Shown here: positions 46,873-59,400 of the stretch, one piece after another
How the letters are laid out: every line of letters starts with the position of its first letter
Numbering within the stretch: the first letter of the stretch is position 1
Source: Larus michahellis
Taxonomy: Eukaryota; Chordata; Aves; Charadriiformes; Laridae
Direction: 5' to 3'
Length of the DNA stretch: 64,000 nt
NCBI RefSeq assembly: GCF_964199755.1
Contig: NC_133913.1
Span: 5,744,201 to 5,808,200 of the forward strand
Notes under the pieces: generated by a model
The model's input: only the letters and a program-made list of their open reading frames with translations
Told to the model about the DNA's origin: nothing
Databases searched by the model: none
Position numbers and translations under genes: made by a program

Positions 46873-49800
46873 GCGAGATGTGAAGTGTCAGCACAAGGAC
46901 GGATGGCCTGGCCAGCCATCTGCCGTCGTTCACCCGCTCTCTGCCCCAGCCCGGAGCCATCGCAGTGTCCAGAAACTCAATATCCAGGCCACGAATTGAC
47001 CCCTGCAAGGGTTGACTTAACGCTGCCTGCTCCAGCAGACCTGTGGCTGAGAGCTGGAGACAGCACAGCTCAGGAGCTCGGCTGACTTTCCAGCACCATC
47101 CTGCCCAAAGCTCCCTTGCGCTTTCCCAGCAAGGTAAATCCTCTACAGTTCTCTGAGAAACACTCGAGGCAACCTTGGAACAAGTCCTCGTGCGTGTGGG
47201 GATGGACGATTCAAGTGTCTGTCTCCCAGAGCAGCTCGTGGACCGAACGAATCCAGGTGAGCGACGCTGCATTTGCATCGGGCAAGAGAATACACCCCGC
47301 TGGCTGTCGCTCGTTCGCACGGGCACGGGGGACTCCGCAGTTTGGGTTTCGGTCTGCACTTTTAACTGGATAAATACAGAGCAGGTGACAGAGATGCTGT
47401 TCCCAAAGCCCAGGAGCAAAGGGATTAGTCCTAAAAATGGCATCACTGGCAAAAGTCATCTTGGGATTTTTTTTAAATAGCCAATAGCCTTTGGTGAAGC
47501 GGGCAGAGACACGCTGCTTTCCGTCCGACCCGAGGAACGGGGGAGAACGTGCGGGGCCCCAGCTGACGCAGCCCTGGCCTGGCTGCCAGCTCAGGCTCCT
47601 TTAGCCAGAAGTCCGAGCACGCATACGGCAGGGGGGAGACTCATGAGAGATTCTACCTTCGAAATATATTTTACCTTTTTCAAAGTACATTCTACCTCCT
47701 TAAAGTACATCAGAATGAGCGTCCTGTGGGCAGGAGGGGATGAAAGATGCTTTATATTCTCCTTAGACCTGTTTTTCCTAAGACAGACATCGGTTTCTTT
47801 TTTTTTTTTTTCAGAAGTGACTTTTTAAACTTGTGCATTTATGTCAAAGAAGAACCTATTTCTTACCTTCACAGGGCAGAAGCTGCTTTCTATCTCATAC
47901 GAGAGTTGTTGCTCTTATCTATAATAATTCTTTGATCAGCTAAGACATGCCTAAGCCTGCGTATACGGAGAACAGAACCAGGCTCCCATCTAAACTTGGC
48001 AGAGCAACAACTTTTCCCCGTGACGTCTGTTGCAAGGGTATCTTGGGATCCCATCAATGAATAGGGCTCTTTTCGCATCTGGTGTTACACGAGCCAAAAC
48101 AAAGAGTTTGTCTCCGAGTCAAATCATTTACAGCGTAACACGGCACGGGGCAGGGATGGGACGTAACCATTGGTTTATCTTGCGCTGCAATTCCATGTTG
48201 TGGCAAGAGTCACGTATTTTAACGCAGGAATTGCTGCGGGAGATGGCCAAGCCTGCAGCTTAGACAGACACTTGGTTTGACTTCAGGACTTCACTGATGG
48301 AGAACTGTTGAAGGGGATCCAACAAGCCTTTCCTGCTCTTCGTGCTAGCCTGAAATTGCCTCCTTTCTCCTCCTGGCTGTTGGCACTTGTTATTCTTTTA
48401 TTTCTTAAAACAAATACCCTCTAACATCTGAATATTCATTGGAAACTGCGATTGAGTCAGTCCTTAATCTTTTTTTTAGTTAAACCAACTCAATATAGCA
48501 TTGCTTTGGCCTGTTAGGTGGGTTTGCCCCGTCTCCAAGTCTTTCTGAACCCTTCCCAGTTTGTCTTTTGCAGTGGCGGCAGGAGACCAGCGCCCCCGTT
48601 CCAATAACCCTGGGGCCAGGTCCGGATAGGTCCCTCCTGATGATATTCGCGGGGGAGGCTCAAGCTGTCCGAAGCATCTGACAGTAACAGAAGTTGATCA
48701 CCAAACACACCTTGTCCTCTTTCATGGTCCTGAGCGCACCTGCAAGAACAACCTGCCTTTCCGGACCCAAACAGTGCAGGGATGGGGACGCGGACGGAGC
48801 CGAGGAGGGAGCTCGGGCCACATGGATGCCGCTGCCCGGAAAGCTCTTGTTGACTCCGTTTCCTTTTCCTCCAAAACTTCCTTCCGATTTGATCAACAGA
48901 AATGTATCCATCTGGCCGACAAGGACCGGCTCCATCAGCCAGAGCCCAGCAGGAGTTTCCCTTCCCCTCTTTGCCCGGATTTTGCAGCAGCAGATACGTC
49001 GCATCAAACACGGCAAAGGACTGGGTGGAAAATTTGAAGTTATGGTGATGTCCAGGGAGGTTCCCTAAAGCTCAGCTTCAATCTTCATAAATCCAGCTTT
49101 TAACAGGAATGAATCAAATGCGGCTCCCAAACTTTGCCTGGAGGATTGCGCGGATAAATCCTGGGCACTTTCACTGAGATTGAGAGAATTTAATCGAGCA
49201 GCGCTCCCTCACTTCCCCGCGCGACAGACCAGCGATGTTTGCTGGGAGGGCTTCACCCTCTTTTCAAATATCGATCTTGGATAAAGGACTCCCAGAGAAA
49301 GAAAACCGTGTGGTAACACCAAATGTCTGGGACTACTCGAAGGCTTCTGGTTCGTCGCAGGATGAGCTGACTCATTCCTCACTTTATTTCAGACAGCCTC
49401 GGGATGACAGATGGCCCTACGGGGAACCGTTGTTATAACAAAAGAACCCCCCGGAGAGGAGAGGTTAGTCTAACCAGAAGGACACGGGTTTAGGACAACA
49501 GAAACAGTGTGGGAATGGGTTGGTTGAGCCCCAGCGTCCTCTGAAGAGTGCGAATCTGTTTGTCTGGAGATCCAGCAGATTCACCACGGGGTTTCTTGGT
49601 GTGTTTTTCAAAGCCGTTTTCTTTTTTTGTTGCTCTTGCTCCCGGATTCCTCGAGCGAATAGCATGTTCCAGCAACACCAGCACCTCGGCTTTGCAAAAC
49701 CCAGCGCCAGACAGCGATGTGCGACTTCATCCGTGTGCGCGCGCTGTGGGAAACCAACAACCACTGCTTTGGTTGAAGTCCAGAGGCCGGGTGTTCGGCA

Positions 49801-50098
49801 GGGGCTGGAATGCTGTGGCTTTAACCCTTTCGGCTGTTCTCCGCAGCCAGGACCAGCCCCGAGCTTCCTCTGGAAAACACGACAGGTCACGGAACCACCT
49901 CTCTGGTGCAATCCTGCAGCGAGCGCATTTTGACCTCACCACCAACTCTAACCTGCACCATTGACATCAATGAAAGAACGGTTGGGCGCGCGTTGAGCAG
50001 CGCTCCAAAGAGCAAGCGGAGGAAATGAAAAGGTTTGCAAAGGCTGAGACATTGCACCCGCCTCGTGGGTATTGATCGTGCTGAAACATGCTCAGCCT
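46873..50098. other. Intergenic sequence, no gene seen
   Basis: No recognisable gene or repeat. Open frames up to 206 codons (46832-47452 minus) have no family resemblance. A T run lies at about 47798-47811. Confidence 0.4.
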
Positions 50099-50100
50099 AT

Positions 50101-51045
50101 ATCATAGAATCATAGAATGGTTTGGGTTGGAAGGGACCTTTAAAGGTCATCTGTGGGCCTGTGTGAACCTCATGAAGTTCAACAAGGCCAAGCGCAGGGT
50201 CCTGCGCCTGGGTCGGGGCAACCCCCGGTATCGGCACAGGCTGGGGATGGAGGGATGGAGAGCAGCCCCGAGGAGAAGGACTTGGGGGCGTTGGTGGGTG
50301 AGAAGCTCAACACGCCCCGGCAACGTGCGCTGGCAGCCCAGAAACCCCCCGCAGCCTGGGCTGCATCCCCAGCAGCGTGGGCAGCAGGGCGAGGGGGGGA
50401 TTCTGCCCCTCTGCTCCCCTCGGGGGAGACCCCCCTGCAGCGCTGCCTCCAGCTCTGGGGCACCAACAGCAGAAGGACACGGAGCTGTTGGAGCGGGGCC
50501 AGAGGAGGCCCTGGAGATGCTGGGAGGGCTGGAGCCCCTCTGCTGTGGGGACAGGCTGAGAGAGCTGGGGGGGTTCAGCCTGGGGAAGAGAAGGCTCCGG
50601 GGAGACCTTGGAGCCCCTTCCAGTCCCTAAAGGGGCTCCAGGAAAGCTGGGGAGGGACTCTGGATCAGGGAGGGGAGCCATGGGACGAGGGGGAACAGTT
50701 TGAAACTGGAAGAGGGGAGATTTAGATGAGATCTGAGGCAGAAATTTTTCCCTCTGAGGGTGGTGAGCCCCTGGCCCAGGTTGCCCAGAGAAGCTGTGGC
50801 TGCCCCATCCCTGGAGGGGTTCAAGGCCAGGTTGGACGGGGCTTGGAGCAACCTGGGCTGGTGGGAGGTGTCCCTGCCCAGGGCAGGGGGTGGCACTGGG
50901 TGGCCTTTAAGGTCCCTTCCAACCCAAACCAGTCTGTGATTCTATGATCTAGTCCAACGCCACTGCCATGAGCAGGGACATCTTTAACCATATAAGATTG
51001 CCGAGAGCCCCATCCAACCTGGTCTGGAATGTTTCCAGGACGATA
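50101..51045 (-). mobile_element. Older CR1 LINE, split by a forward CR1
   Basis: The left part, 50101-50152, is a reverse CR1 3' end (atcatagaatcatagaatgg, then tttaaaggtcatct). It resumes at about 50947 as atctagtccaacgccactgc and continues to about 51045. The parts are consensus-contiguous around the intervening forward element. Confidence 0.87.
50153..50946 (+). mobile_element. CR1 LINE, about 790 bp, nested in a reverse CR1
   Basis: This forward copy starts within the polymerase ([20 protein letters not shown] frame) and runs to a clean 3' end (aggtcccttccaacccaaac, then gtctgtgattctatg). A four-base atct is found at both junctions (50149-50152 and 50947-50950). The interior resembles the 53.1 kb copy very closely but in the opposite direction. 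Frames are broken. Confidence 0.93.
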
Positions 51046-53112
51046 TATAGGATATATGGGAGACAGCAGAGGGAGAAGCCCTGGCTCCTGCAGAAGCTGG
51101 GAGCGTGTGAGGTGGGGAACTGCCTGGCTGCAGTGGGGCAGAGCTGCCTCTGCTGCTCGGGGACTCACGGTGCCGGACGGTGCTCGTCCCCGCCGGGGAC
51201 AGCCAGCCGCACCTCAGCCTGCGCCCGCTCCCTCCCCGGGCAGGGGCAGCGAGGCAGAATGTGGGAGACCGGTCTGAAGGCAGGAGCAGGAGGGGTTGGG
51301 GGGTGTCGCTGCTCTCACCATGCCCCACGCAGGGCGCAGGCTGCGGGATCCCCGGTGTGGGGCAGGCAGAGCTGGAGGGGGAGCACGGGGACAGGGCTTG
51401 ATGCCGCCTTCGTCATTTGGCCAGGGTGAATTCTCATTTTATCTAGTGGATGGAGCGCACCTGAAGACAAGACCTCTGTCCTACAGCGTGCATTCAGGGC
51501 TTTTGTTATTTTGCAATAGATTAATACATAACTCACTTTAAAGCATCGCATGCATTTTTCTGTAAGATTAATACCAAATGTCTGATTGAATTTTTAACCC
51601 ATTTATGTAATTTTTTTTTTAACAGTCTGGTTTAATTTGATTAGAAATTCCAGCCCCTGACACTTTTGATTTATCGTAATTAATTTCGTAAGCAAAGACC
51701 GAGCCAGCTGCTTTTGCTGGAGCGCTCCTGCTTTTAGGAAGAAGGTTGTGGGAATTGCGTGAAGACCTTTGTGTTCTGCCCTTGCTCCATCCTGTGGTCT
51801 GTCTAACGAGGATTCTGCCCAATCGTTACTACCAGAATTTCCAAGGCTGGAGCGAAGAGCGGAGGCAAGAGGCGCTGCCTGTTTCCTCCTGCGGGCGCGT
51901 TGAAGAAATCCCATTTACTGGCAGGGAAGCCAAAGAGAGCAAAACCACAAGCCCTGCGTTTATCAGCGCAGATAAACGGTGCCTGCGCACCCCCGGTTTA
52001 TTTTGTACAGGGCACTTTCCGTGTCAGGAAAGCAAAGATAACTCCGGGTGTCGGTTTTTGCATGTTTTGCCAGGTCCTAATATTAGCTGTGGTTTGCCTG
52101 CCTACAACAAACCCTGATTGATCCGTCCGTAAATATTTAGCCAGCGACCCCCCTACCTAGCAGTCAAGCCTGGTGAAAGAAATCTTTCTCCTTTCTAGGT
52201 CTTTTTCTCTCAGGAGGAGGAATGTCATCTTCTTGTCCTGGCCTGTAGAGATGACTTTGGCCATGCCCGTACCGTGTTTGATGCCCAGCTCTGGGCCGCG
52301 GTTGCTCACCCACAGTCGTGCCGGCTCTCCCCTGGGGACAAGCCATGGGAAGGAACCCTGGAGGTGTTTCTCTCCATCTCTCCTCACAGGTGGCAGTAGG
52401 GACGAGGACTGTGCCAAGCTGGGCTCCCTCCACCAAGATCATCCTTCTCCTGGGGATTTAAAAATGAAAGGTATCACAAAGGGGGGTTAAAGCTCTGGGG
52501 TTTGTGAGGGTTATCTTGTCTTACGGGCAGGGTTTTCACTGGGAAATAAAGGGAGGGAGGGAGGGACAGAGGGATGGAGGGATGGAGGGAGGGAGGGAGG
52601 GAGGGAGGGAGGGAGGGATGGATGCATGCATGCATGGAAGAACGGAGTAAGACTTTGAAAGTAGGAGACCCTCAGAGTTGTGGGGGAGAACGCAGATGCC
52701 AATGGAGGTAGCACTGGGCTGAGGAGCTGGGTGGGAGCCTGGGGACATCAGGAGAGGAGAAGGACACCCAGAGTCACAACTGGATAAAGCACTGGAGGTG
52801 AGACGCCTCTAGCTGGGCTGTGGTTGATGGTGTTTGCTTTTTTGCCTTTCGGTCTCTCGGTAGCTGTTCCCACCACGTATGCGAAATAGGAGAAAATATG
52901 TGAATATTTCTAATATTTTATCATATTTCCAATCTCAGAAAATTAGTAACTCCCATTAGAATTGCACGTGGTCATTTTGTTACTTTGCACTACAGCAGCG
53001 CTGAAAGGAGCTGGTGGAGTTCCCAGGGTGGGTGGCAGAGGTGCCTGGGCAGGATGACAGCCTGGAGCGGTGCAAGAACCTGGGTGGGGGAGCGGGATGT
53101 AGCAGCCAAGTA
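51046..53112. other. Intergenic sequence, no gene seen
   Basis: A GC-rich part (51.1-51.4 kb) passes into an AT-rich part. Apart from the simple repeat at 52.55 kb, nothing is recognisable. Open frames reach 153 codons with no domain. Confidence 0.4.
52548..52638. repeat. (GGGA)n simple repeat with GCAT tail
   Basis: A purine-rich microsatellite of gggagggagg units is interrupted by gacagagggatggagggat and ends in gatgcatgcatgcatgg. The open frames through it (poly Pro-Ser on the minus strand) are repeat artefacts. Confidence 0.95.
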
Positions 53113-53113
53113 A

Positions 53114-54050
53114 AGAATCACAAAATCACAGAGCAGTTTGGGTTGGAAGGGACGTTTAAAGGCCATTTAGTCCAAGCCCCCTGCCCTGGGCAGGGACACC
53201 TCCCACCAGCCCAGGTTGCTCCAAGCCCCGTCCAACCTGGCCTTGAACCCCTCCAGGGATGGGGCAGCCACAGCTTCTCTGGGCAACCTGGGCCAGGGGC
53301 TCGCCACCCTCACAGCAGAGAATTTCTTCCTCAGATCTCATCTAAATCTCCCCTCTTTCAGTTTAAAACTGTTCCACCTCATCCTATCACTACACACCCT
53401 CGTAAAAAGTCCCTCCCCAGCTTTCCTGGAGCCCCTTTAGGGACTGGAAGGGGCTCCAAGGTCTCCCCGGAGCCTTCTCTTCCCCAGGCTGAACCCCCCC
53501 AGCTCTCTCAGCCTGTCCCCACAGCAGAGGGGCTCCAGCCCTCCCAGCATCTCCGGGGCCTCCTCTGGCCCCGCTCCAACAGCTCCGTGTCCTTCTGCTG
53601 TTGGTGCCCCAGAGCTGGAGGCAGCGCTGCAGGGGGGTCTCCCCCGAGGGCAGAATCCCCCCCTCGCCCTGCTGCCCACGCTGCTGGGGATGCAGCCCAG
53701 GCTGCGGGGGGTTTCTGGGCTGCCAGCGCACGTTGCCGGGGCGTGTTGAGCTTCTCACCCACCAACACCCCCAAGTCCTTCTCCTCGGGGCTGCTCTCCA
53801 TCTCTCCATCCCTCCATCCCCAGCCTGTGCCGATACCGGGGGTTGCCCCGACCCAGGCGCAGGACCCTGCGCTTGGCCTTGTTGAACTTCATGAGGTTCA
53901 CACGGGCCCCTTTCTCCAGCCTGTCCAGGTCCCTCTGGATGGCATCCTATCCCTCAGGCACGTCCACTGCACCACTCAGCTTGGTGTCATCGGCAAACTT
54001 GCTGAGGGTGCAGCAAAGGTGTTGGTGATAAAGCAGATAAAGAAATCCAT
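53114..54050 (-). mobile_element. CR1 LINE, about 930 bp, longest copy in the window
   Basis: This reverse CR1 has its 3' end at the left (gaatcacaaaatcacagagc, then agtttgggttggaagggacg). It extends upstream through the polymerase tail to the cagcttggtgtcatcggcaa segment, becoming unclear after about 54010. Frames are broken by indels. A 408-codon plus-strand open frame (53014-54240) is simply antisense to it. Confidence 0.92.
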
Positions 54051-54934
54051 TAAGAGGATAGGCAGCATGGTGGCTCCCCGTCACTGCCACGGCTCCTGGT
54101 GGGTCTGGGAGCTGGGAGCTGAGCAGACATGGAGCTGTGGTGACCTTGTTGCAAGGCAGGGGGACGGCCGCTTTGCAGAAACGGGGTGGAAGTGCAACAC
54201 AGCAGGCAGCAGCTGCTGGTTTTTAATTCAGACCATCTGAATGCCTGTAAGAGGAGAGAACTTATCGACTGCTCGGGATTTCTGAAGGTTCAAGTGGAGG
54301 ACAGGGGCTGGGATGAAAGGGGACATTCCAGAAGGGAGGCTGCTCAGCAGCAGCCGCCGACAGCTGAGCCTCCTCGAGGGCTGCCCGTCCCGGTGCTCTC
54401 AGGGCTTCCTCTGCTCTCCCACCGCAGCTCTGGACATGTTCCTCTCACAGGCGGCGTGTCCACGCTACCCACCGTTAGTGGGTGTGATGGCTCCGAATGT
54501 TTCAGCCTCGCAAGAACCCGGAGCAGCTCTTCCCGACATGGTTTGGGACTGCGCAGGGGCAGGGGGAATCCTGAACGCCTCGCCGACATGGACCTCAGGA
54601 TGTTTTGTAACAAGATTCCAAATTATGGCATTCAAGAGCGATTGCAGAGCTGAAATGCCTGAAGCAGAAGTTTGCGTTCAGGCCCACGCTATTTGTCCGT
54701 TTGAGTTTGTTCCAAAGGCTACATCTGCAGCGCTGGGAGCAGAAATGCTTCCAAGCCCCTGGACCGGGAGAGAGCCCGTGTTCTTCACCAAGGCAGGACC
54801 CGAAGGTGACGGCTGTGCTCAGCCTGCCAGGGAAACACGCTGCTGTGCAGGACGAGAGAAGAGGGATGGTGTCCTCTAGTCACGGCACCGGAAAACACCG
54901 CCCATTGCAGCACCCCCTGCCCTGCCTGCCAGAC
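54051..54934. other. Intergenic sequence, no gene seen
   Basis: Two overlapping plus-strand frames (54186-54653 and 54313-54879) have no recognisable domain. No repeat was identified. Confidence 0.4.
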
Positions 54935-54936
54935 CC

Positions 54937-55304
54937 TGCCCGGGTCTTTCTGGAGAAAAGGAGGCTGAGGGGAGACCTTCTCGCTCTCTACAGCTCCCTG
55001 AAAGGAGGGGGTAGCCAGGGGGGGTTGGTCTCTTCTCCCAGGGAACAGGCGATAGGACAAGAGGAAATGGCCTCAAGTTGCACCAGGGGAGGTTCTGGAT
55101 GGATATTAGGAAAAATTTCTTCAAGCATTGGAAGAGGCTGCCCAGGGCAGTGGTGGAGTCGCCATCCCTGGAGGTATCTAAAAGCTGGGCACACATGGTG
55201 CTCAGGGACATGGGTGAGTGGTGGGTTTGGCAGTGCTGTGTTGATGGTTGGACTCCATGATCTTAAAGGTCCCTTCCAACCTGGATGATTCTGATTCTGT
55301 GATC
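54937..55304 (+). mobile_element. CR1 LINE, 5'-truncated, about 370 bp
   Basis: The forward copy contains the [20 protein letters not shown] polymerase end. It then runs through the 3' UTR (ggatggatattaggaaaaat) to cttccaacctggatgattct and a gattctgtga end. It belongs to the same subfamily as its right-hand neighbour. Confidence 0.92.
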
Positions 55305-55569
55305 TCCCACTCACCCAACCGTGCTGCCCACCTCAGCCTCCCCCTGCCCCTCGGCCGAGGCTCTGCTCCAGCTAACACACCAACCCTTCACACCCCCACC
55401 CTTGCTAAAGGGCATCATTTGTTCAGCCTCATTTGGCCTCACTGCCCAGCAGAGATCAGTCCCAGTGTGCTGACAAAACCTTGTCTGAGATGCAGGAGTA
55501 CAGATGCGACGTTGTGTACCTTCCTACCCACCCTACGTACTGAGGAGAGAGGGTAATGGACACGAAAAT

Positions 55570-56447
55570 CAGAGAATCATAGAATGGTCGAGGTTGGAAG
55601 AGACCTTTAAGATCATCGAGTCCACCACCAACCCAACACTGCCCAACCCACCATGGACCCATGTCCCTCAGCACCACGTCTGCCCGGCTTTTAGATACCT
55701 CCAGGGATGGCGACACCACCACTGCCCTGGGCAGCCTCTTCCAATGCTTGATAAACCTTTCTGTGAAGAAATTTCTCCTAATATCCATCCTAAACCTCCC
55801 CTGGCGCAACTTGAGGCCGTTTCCTCTCATCCCATCGCCTGTTCCTTGGGAGAAGAGACCGACCCCCCCTGGCTACCCCCTCCTTTCAGGGAGCTGCAGA
55901 GAGCGAGAAGGTCTCCCCTCAGCCTCCTCTCCAGGCTGAACACCCCCAGCTCCCTCAGCCGCTCCTCACAAGACTCGTGCTCCAGACCCCTCACCAGCTC
56001 CGCTGCCCTTTTCCAGACACGCTCCAGCCCCTCAATGTCTTTTTTTGTGGTGAGGGGCCCAAAAGTGGACACAGCACTCAAGGTGGGGCCTCACCAGTGC
56101 TGAGTACAGGGAGATGGTCACTGCCCCAGTCCTGCTGGCCACGCTGTTCCTGAAACAGGCCGGGGTGCTGGTGGCTTCTTGGCTACCTGGGCACACTGCG
56201 GGCTCATATTCAGCCGCTGTCGACCAACATCCCCAGGTCCTTTTCCGCCGGCAGCTCTCCAGCCGCTCTGCCCCAGCCTGTGGCGTTCATGGGGTTGGTG
56301 TGACCCAAGTGCAGGACCCGGCACTTGGCCTTGTTGACCCTCACACCGTTGGCCTCGGCCCATTGATCCGGCCTGTCCAGACCCCTCTGTGCAGCCATCC
56401 TGCCCTCCAGCAGGTCAACACTCCCACCCAGCTTGGTGTCGGTCATT
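55570..56447 (-). mobile_element. CR1 LINE, 5'-truncated, about 880 bp
   Basis: The reverse copy starts at gagaatcatagaatggtcga, then gttggaagagacctttaaga. It carries the polymerase tail on the minus strand ([20 protein letters not shown] and, further right, GVRVNKAKCRVLHLGHTNP). It ends at cttggtgtcggtca. Frames are broken. Confidence 0.93.
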
Positions 56448-56449
56448 TA

Positions 56450-59400
56450 TAAAGCATTGCAATTTGGGGAGGAGGAAACTTTGAAACACGATTAAGCCAA
56501 TCAGGTTTTGTCTAATTTTGGCCAATCCTATGGACTTCAAAAATTGCTAACTAGATTAATTCTTGTAAATGAAGGCGCTCGTACCCAGAATGCCTTGTGT
56601 CTACGTGCGTTCTCCTGTGGAAAGAGCACACCAGCAGATGTACTGGAATAAAATCAAGGCTTTCAAACGTGAGGAGCACTGCGAAGTGCTGCTGCAACGC
56701 GGCAGTGAAAGGTAAGCCACCAGGTCGCTTGGCTGAACAGTAAAGCCAAATTCTTTTTGCCAGGCGTCATGCTTGCAACAAGCCACGTATTATTTTGGAA
56801 TGACCTGCCCGCCACTGCTCAGAAACCCAGCAAGTCAACGTGGCTCTTGGATTCTGCCTGCCGCTTCTTAGCTTGGGAGCATATAACATAAACCGCCAGG
56901 GATCTAATAATACTTACTAGCATTTTACCTGCATTGTGTCATGTAGTGAAATTACAGCGGGATGTGACAAGACTGGCTATCTAAGAACAAAGTCCTCTTT
57001 ATACACAAAGCAAAACCTGCAGAGCGAATATTGGCTCTGGCTCCTCCTTCTCCCGAACTGCTTCAGTCCTGATCTGCGTTAGCTGCCAGGGACGGGCGTC
57101 TCCGCTCGCTCCTCGGGTACTCATCTCCTCACATCAGGGAAGACAAAGTCCCTCTAGAAGCTAGTCCAGAAATCCAGCACAATTTCTCCCCGCAAAAAAG
57201 CACTGGATATGTAGATCTAAGTGCTAACGAATAAAAGTTGTAGCTGGGAAGTATTTCTGACAAATGGCTACAATGAGTTGAATTAGAGCCAGCTCCCCCA
57301 GAGGAAGCTGTTGCTCATTTTGGGCTAAGGAGTTACCAGTTAAAGCAAGGAGTATTCACTCAGAGTAGTACTGTCAACCTCTCAACTTCTTAGAATCCAT
57401 GAGCTCGAGCTCTCCAATGTATATATAAAGAATTCTTTTTAAGAAAGCAAGATTTGAATTTTTCATTTACTGCTCAACTCTCAGAGCCGAGGCTTAAAAA
57501 AATAAAAACCCACATGGATATTGTAATATCCTGATGAAGATTTTGTGCTTATTTTCTAATATGGCCTTTATGATCTGCGATGCTGTAAGGTTTATGTGGG
57601 TGGCAACTCTGCTTCTGATGCAACCTGTGACTCTCAGAAAAGTGATTTTTAGGGAGCTGAGTCTGGAAACCCTTTAAGCCCCCTGCCCAAAAAGGAGTCA
57701 TCGTTACAAGAGAAATCCTGTAATCTACAAGAAAAAGAACGCTCAAATTTCTTTGAACTGAGCAGCCGAGGCCCAAAACCAGAGGCTGCTTTTAATAATC
57801 TTGGCTTTATCTTTCCAGCGCTCATTTCCCCTTTTTATATGCTAGCGCTGGTGCCTCTGCAGAGAATCTGATGAAGATTCAGCTTCACGGAAGTCGGTTG
57901 GTGAAGTGCTGAAATCCTCAGATGACCTCCACAGCGGAGAGGCAAAAAATCAATGTTTACTCGATATTCCTAACCATAAACGAGCAAACGATAGCTACCC
58001 CTAGCCCTGCTCCGTACACACCCAACTCAGAGCGAGAGCTCGTTCTGAACAGGACACGCAGCTGTTAAAATGCTGACATGTGTTTCCTGATGATAGACCA
58101 GAGCCAAAAAGCAGAACTTGCTCAGAAAGACAAGCAATTTGATCATATTTTGGCAAAGATAAGAGGAAGCTGTACAGAAGCATATTCCCTGCAGGGGCCA
58201 AACTCCGATTAATTGGAACTGCTTGGTATTCAAAAGAGCTGATGAAAAACTTTTGCGAGCCGCTGAGGCTGCTCGTTATTTTTCACCGACACAACCCATG
58301 AATATGCCATTCAGTTGAAAGGAATTACATCAACGTTGTGTAACCGAGATCAGGATCAGACCCATTCTACAAAGGCCTAAATTTGTTTGTTTCTGTATCT
58401 CCCACCCCGGTGAGATAACAAAACCAGCCTATTTATTTCCAGCGTTGGGATTCATTTCTGTGGACCTCTTCTGGTGTCTTTTAACACCAGGGAAAGCCAT
58501 GTGCCAACCTTATACAAGTAAGGGCTTCTAAGGGCTCCGAGACAGGGCTGCAGCGCTAGGCTGCTTTGCTAACCTTGCTCAAGTTCAAGTCTGGCTGTGA
58601 TACAGGGCTTGCTTGAAGTTATGTTATGCAAGAGGATGAGATAAGACGGCACATTAATTTTTAAATCTATCCATCTAGGTGTCTTCATCTCTTCCTCAAT
58701 GAGAAAGGGATATTACAAACCTACTCCTATTGAGATACACATAAGGAGAGAGAGGATATTTATATATTTATGCAGGATATTTATAAAACATCAGCACCTG
58801 AGCACTTCAGTCTGTGCACTCTACAAAGACAGAGCCTACTGTTTGAGTTTCCAGTATATATATGTACACAACATGTAAATAATGAGAGAAAAGTAGTATC
58901 AACTGTTTTACATGGGACTGAAACCAAGGAGCTACGAAATTTGTCAAGGATCATAAATCAGTAGCAGAACTGGAAATTAAAGCAAACTACCTTAAGTAAT
59001 TCTTTTGGTTTGGGCAGGAAAGTGCTCTGAGATCTGTCGATAAGAGCGTGTATAAAGCACTGTTATTCCTAAAGCAACATCTTTGGCTATGTGATATCCA
59101 AAGAGTTGAAGAAGTGAATTTTTCCACATTAAGTGCAATAATTCTGGGTGCAATACTACTCCCCTTTAGTCTACGGCATCCCGCAGCAGCTCGCGGGCTG
59201 CAACACGAGTCTGTCCCGCAGAAGAGGTGGGTTCCTTGCCTTGTGTTTACTCCAAGGCAGCTCAAGGGTTAAGGCCCGGAGTATGCAAGTCACAAAGCAT
59301 GCTGTGTCTCATGTGTGGGAGTAAATGTCATATCCCACTGCACAGGGTATTTATAGAACAGCACTGTTTGGGAAGTGAAACTTTTTAATGGTGAAGTTTT

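Noticed and set aside
48514..49068. Overlapping frames of 165 (minus) and 124 (plus) codons
   Set aside because: No family resemblance in either, and they shadow each other.
53014..54240. 408-codon open frame on the plus strand, longest in the window
   Set aside because: It runs antisense through the reverse CR1 at 53114-54050 and has no known domain. CR1 3' regions often leave long antisense frames because they are GC-rich.
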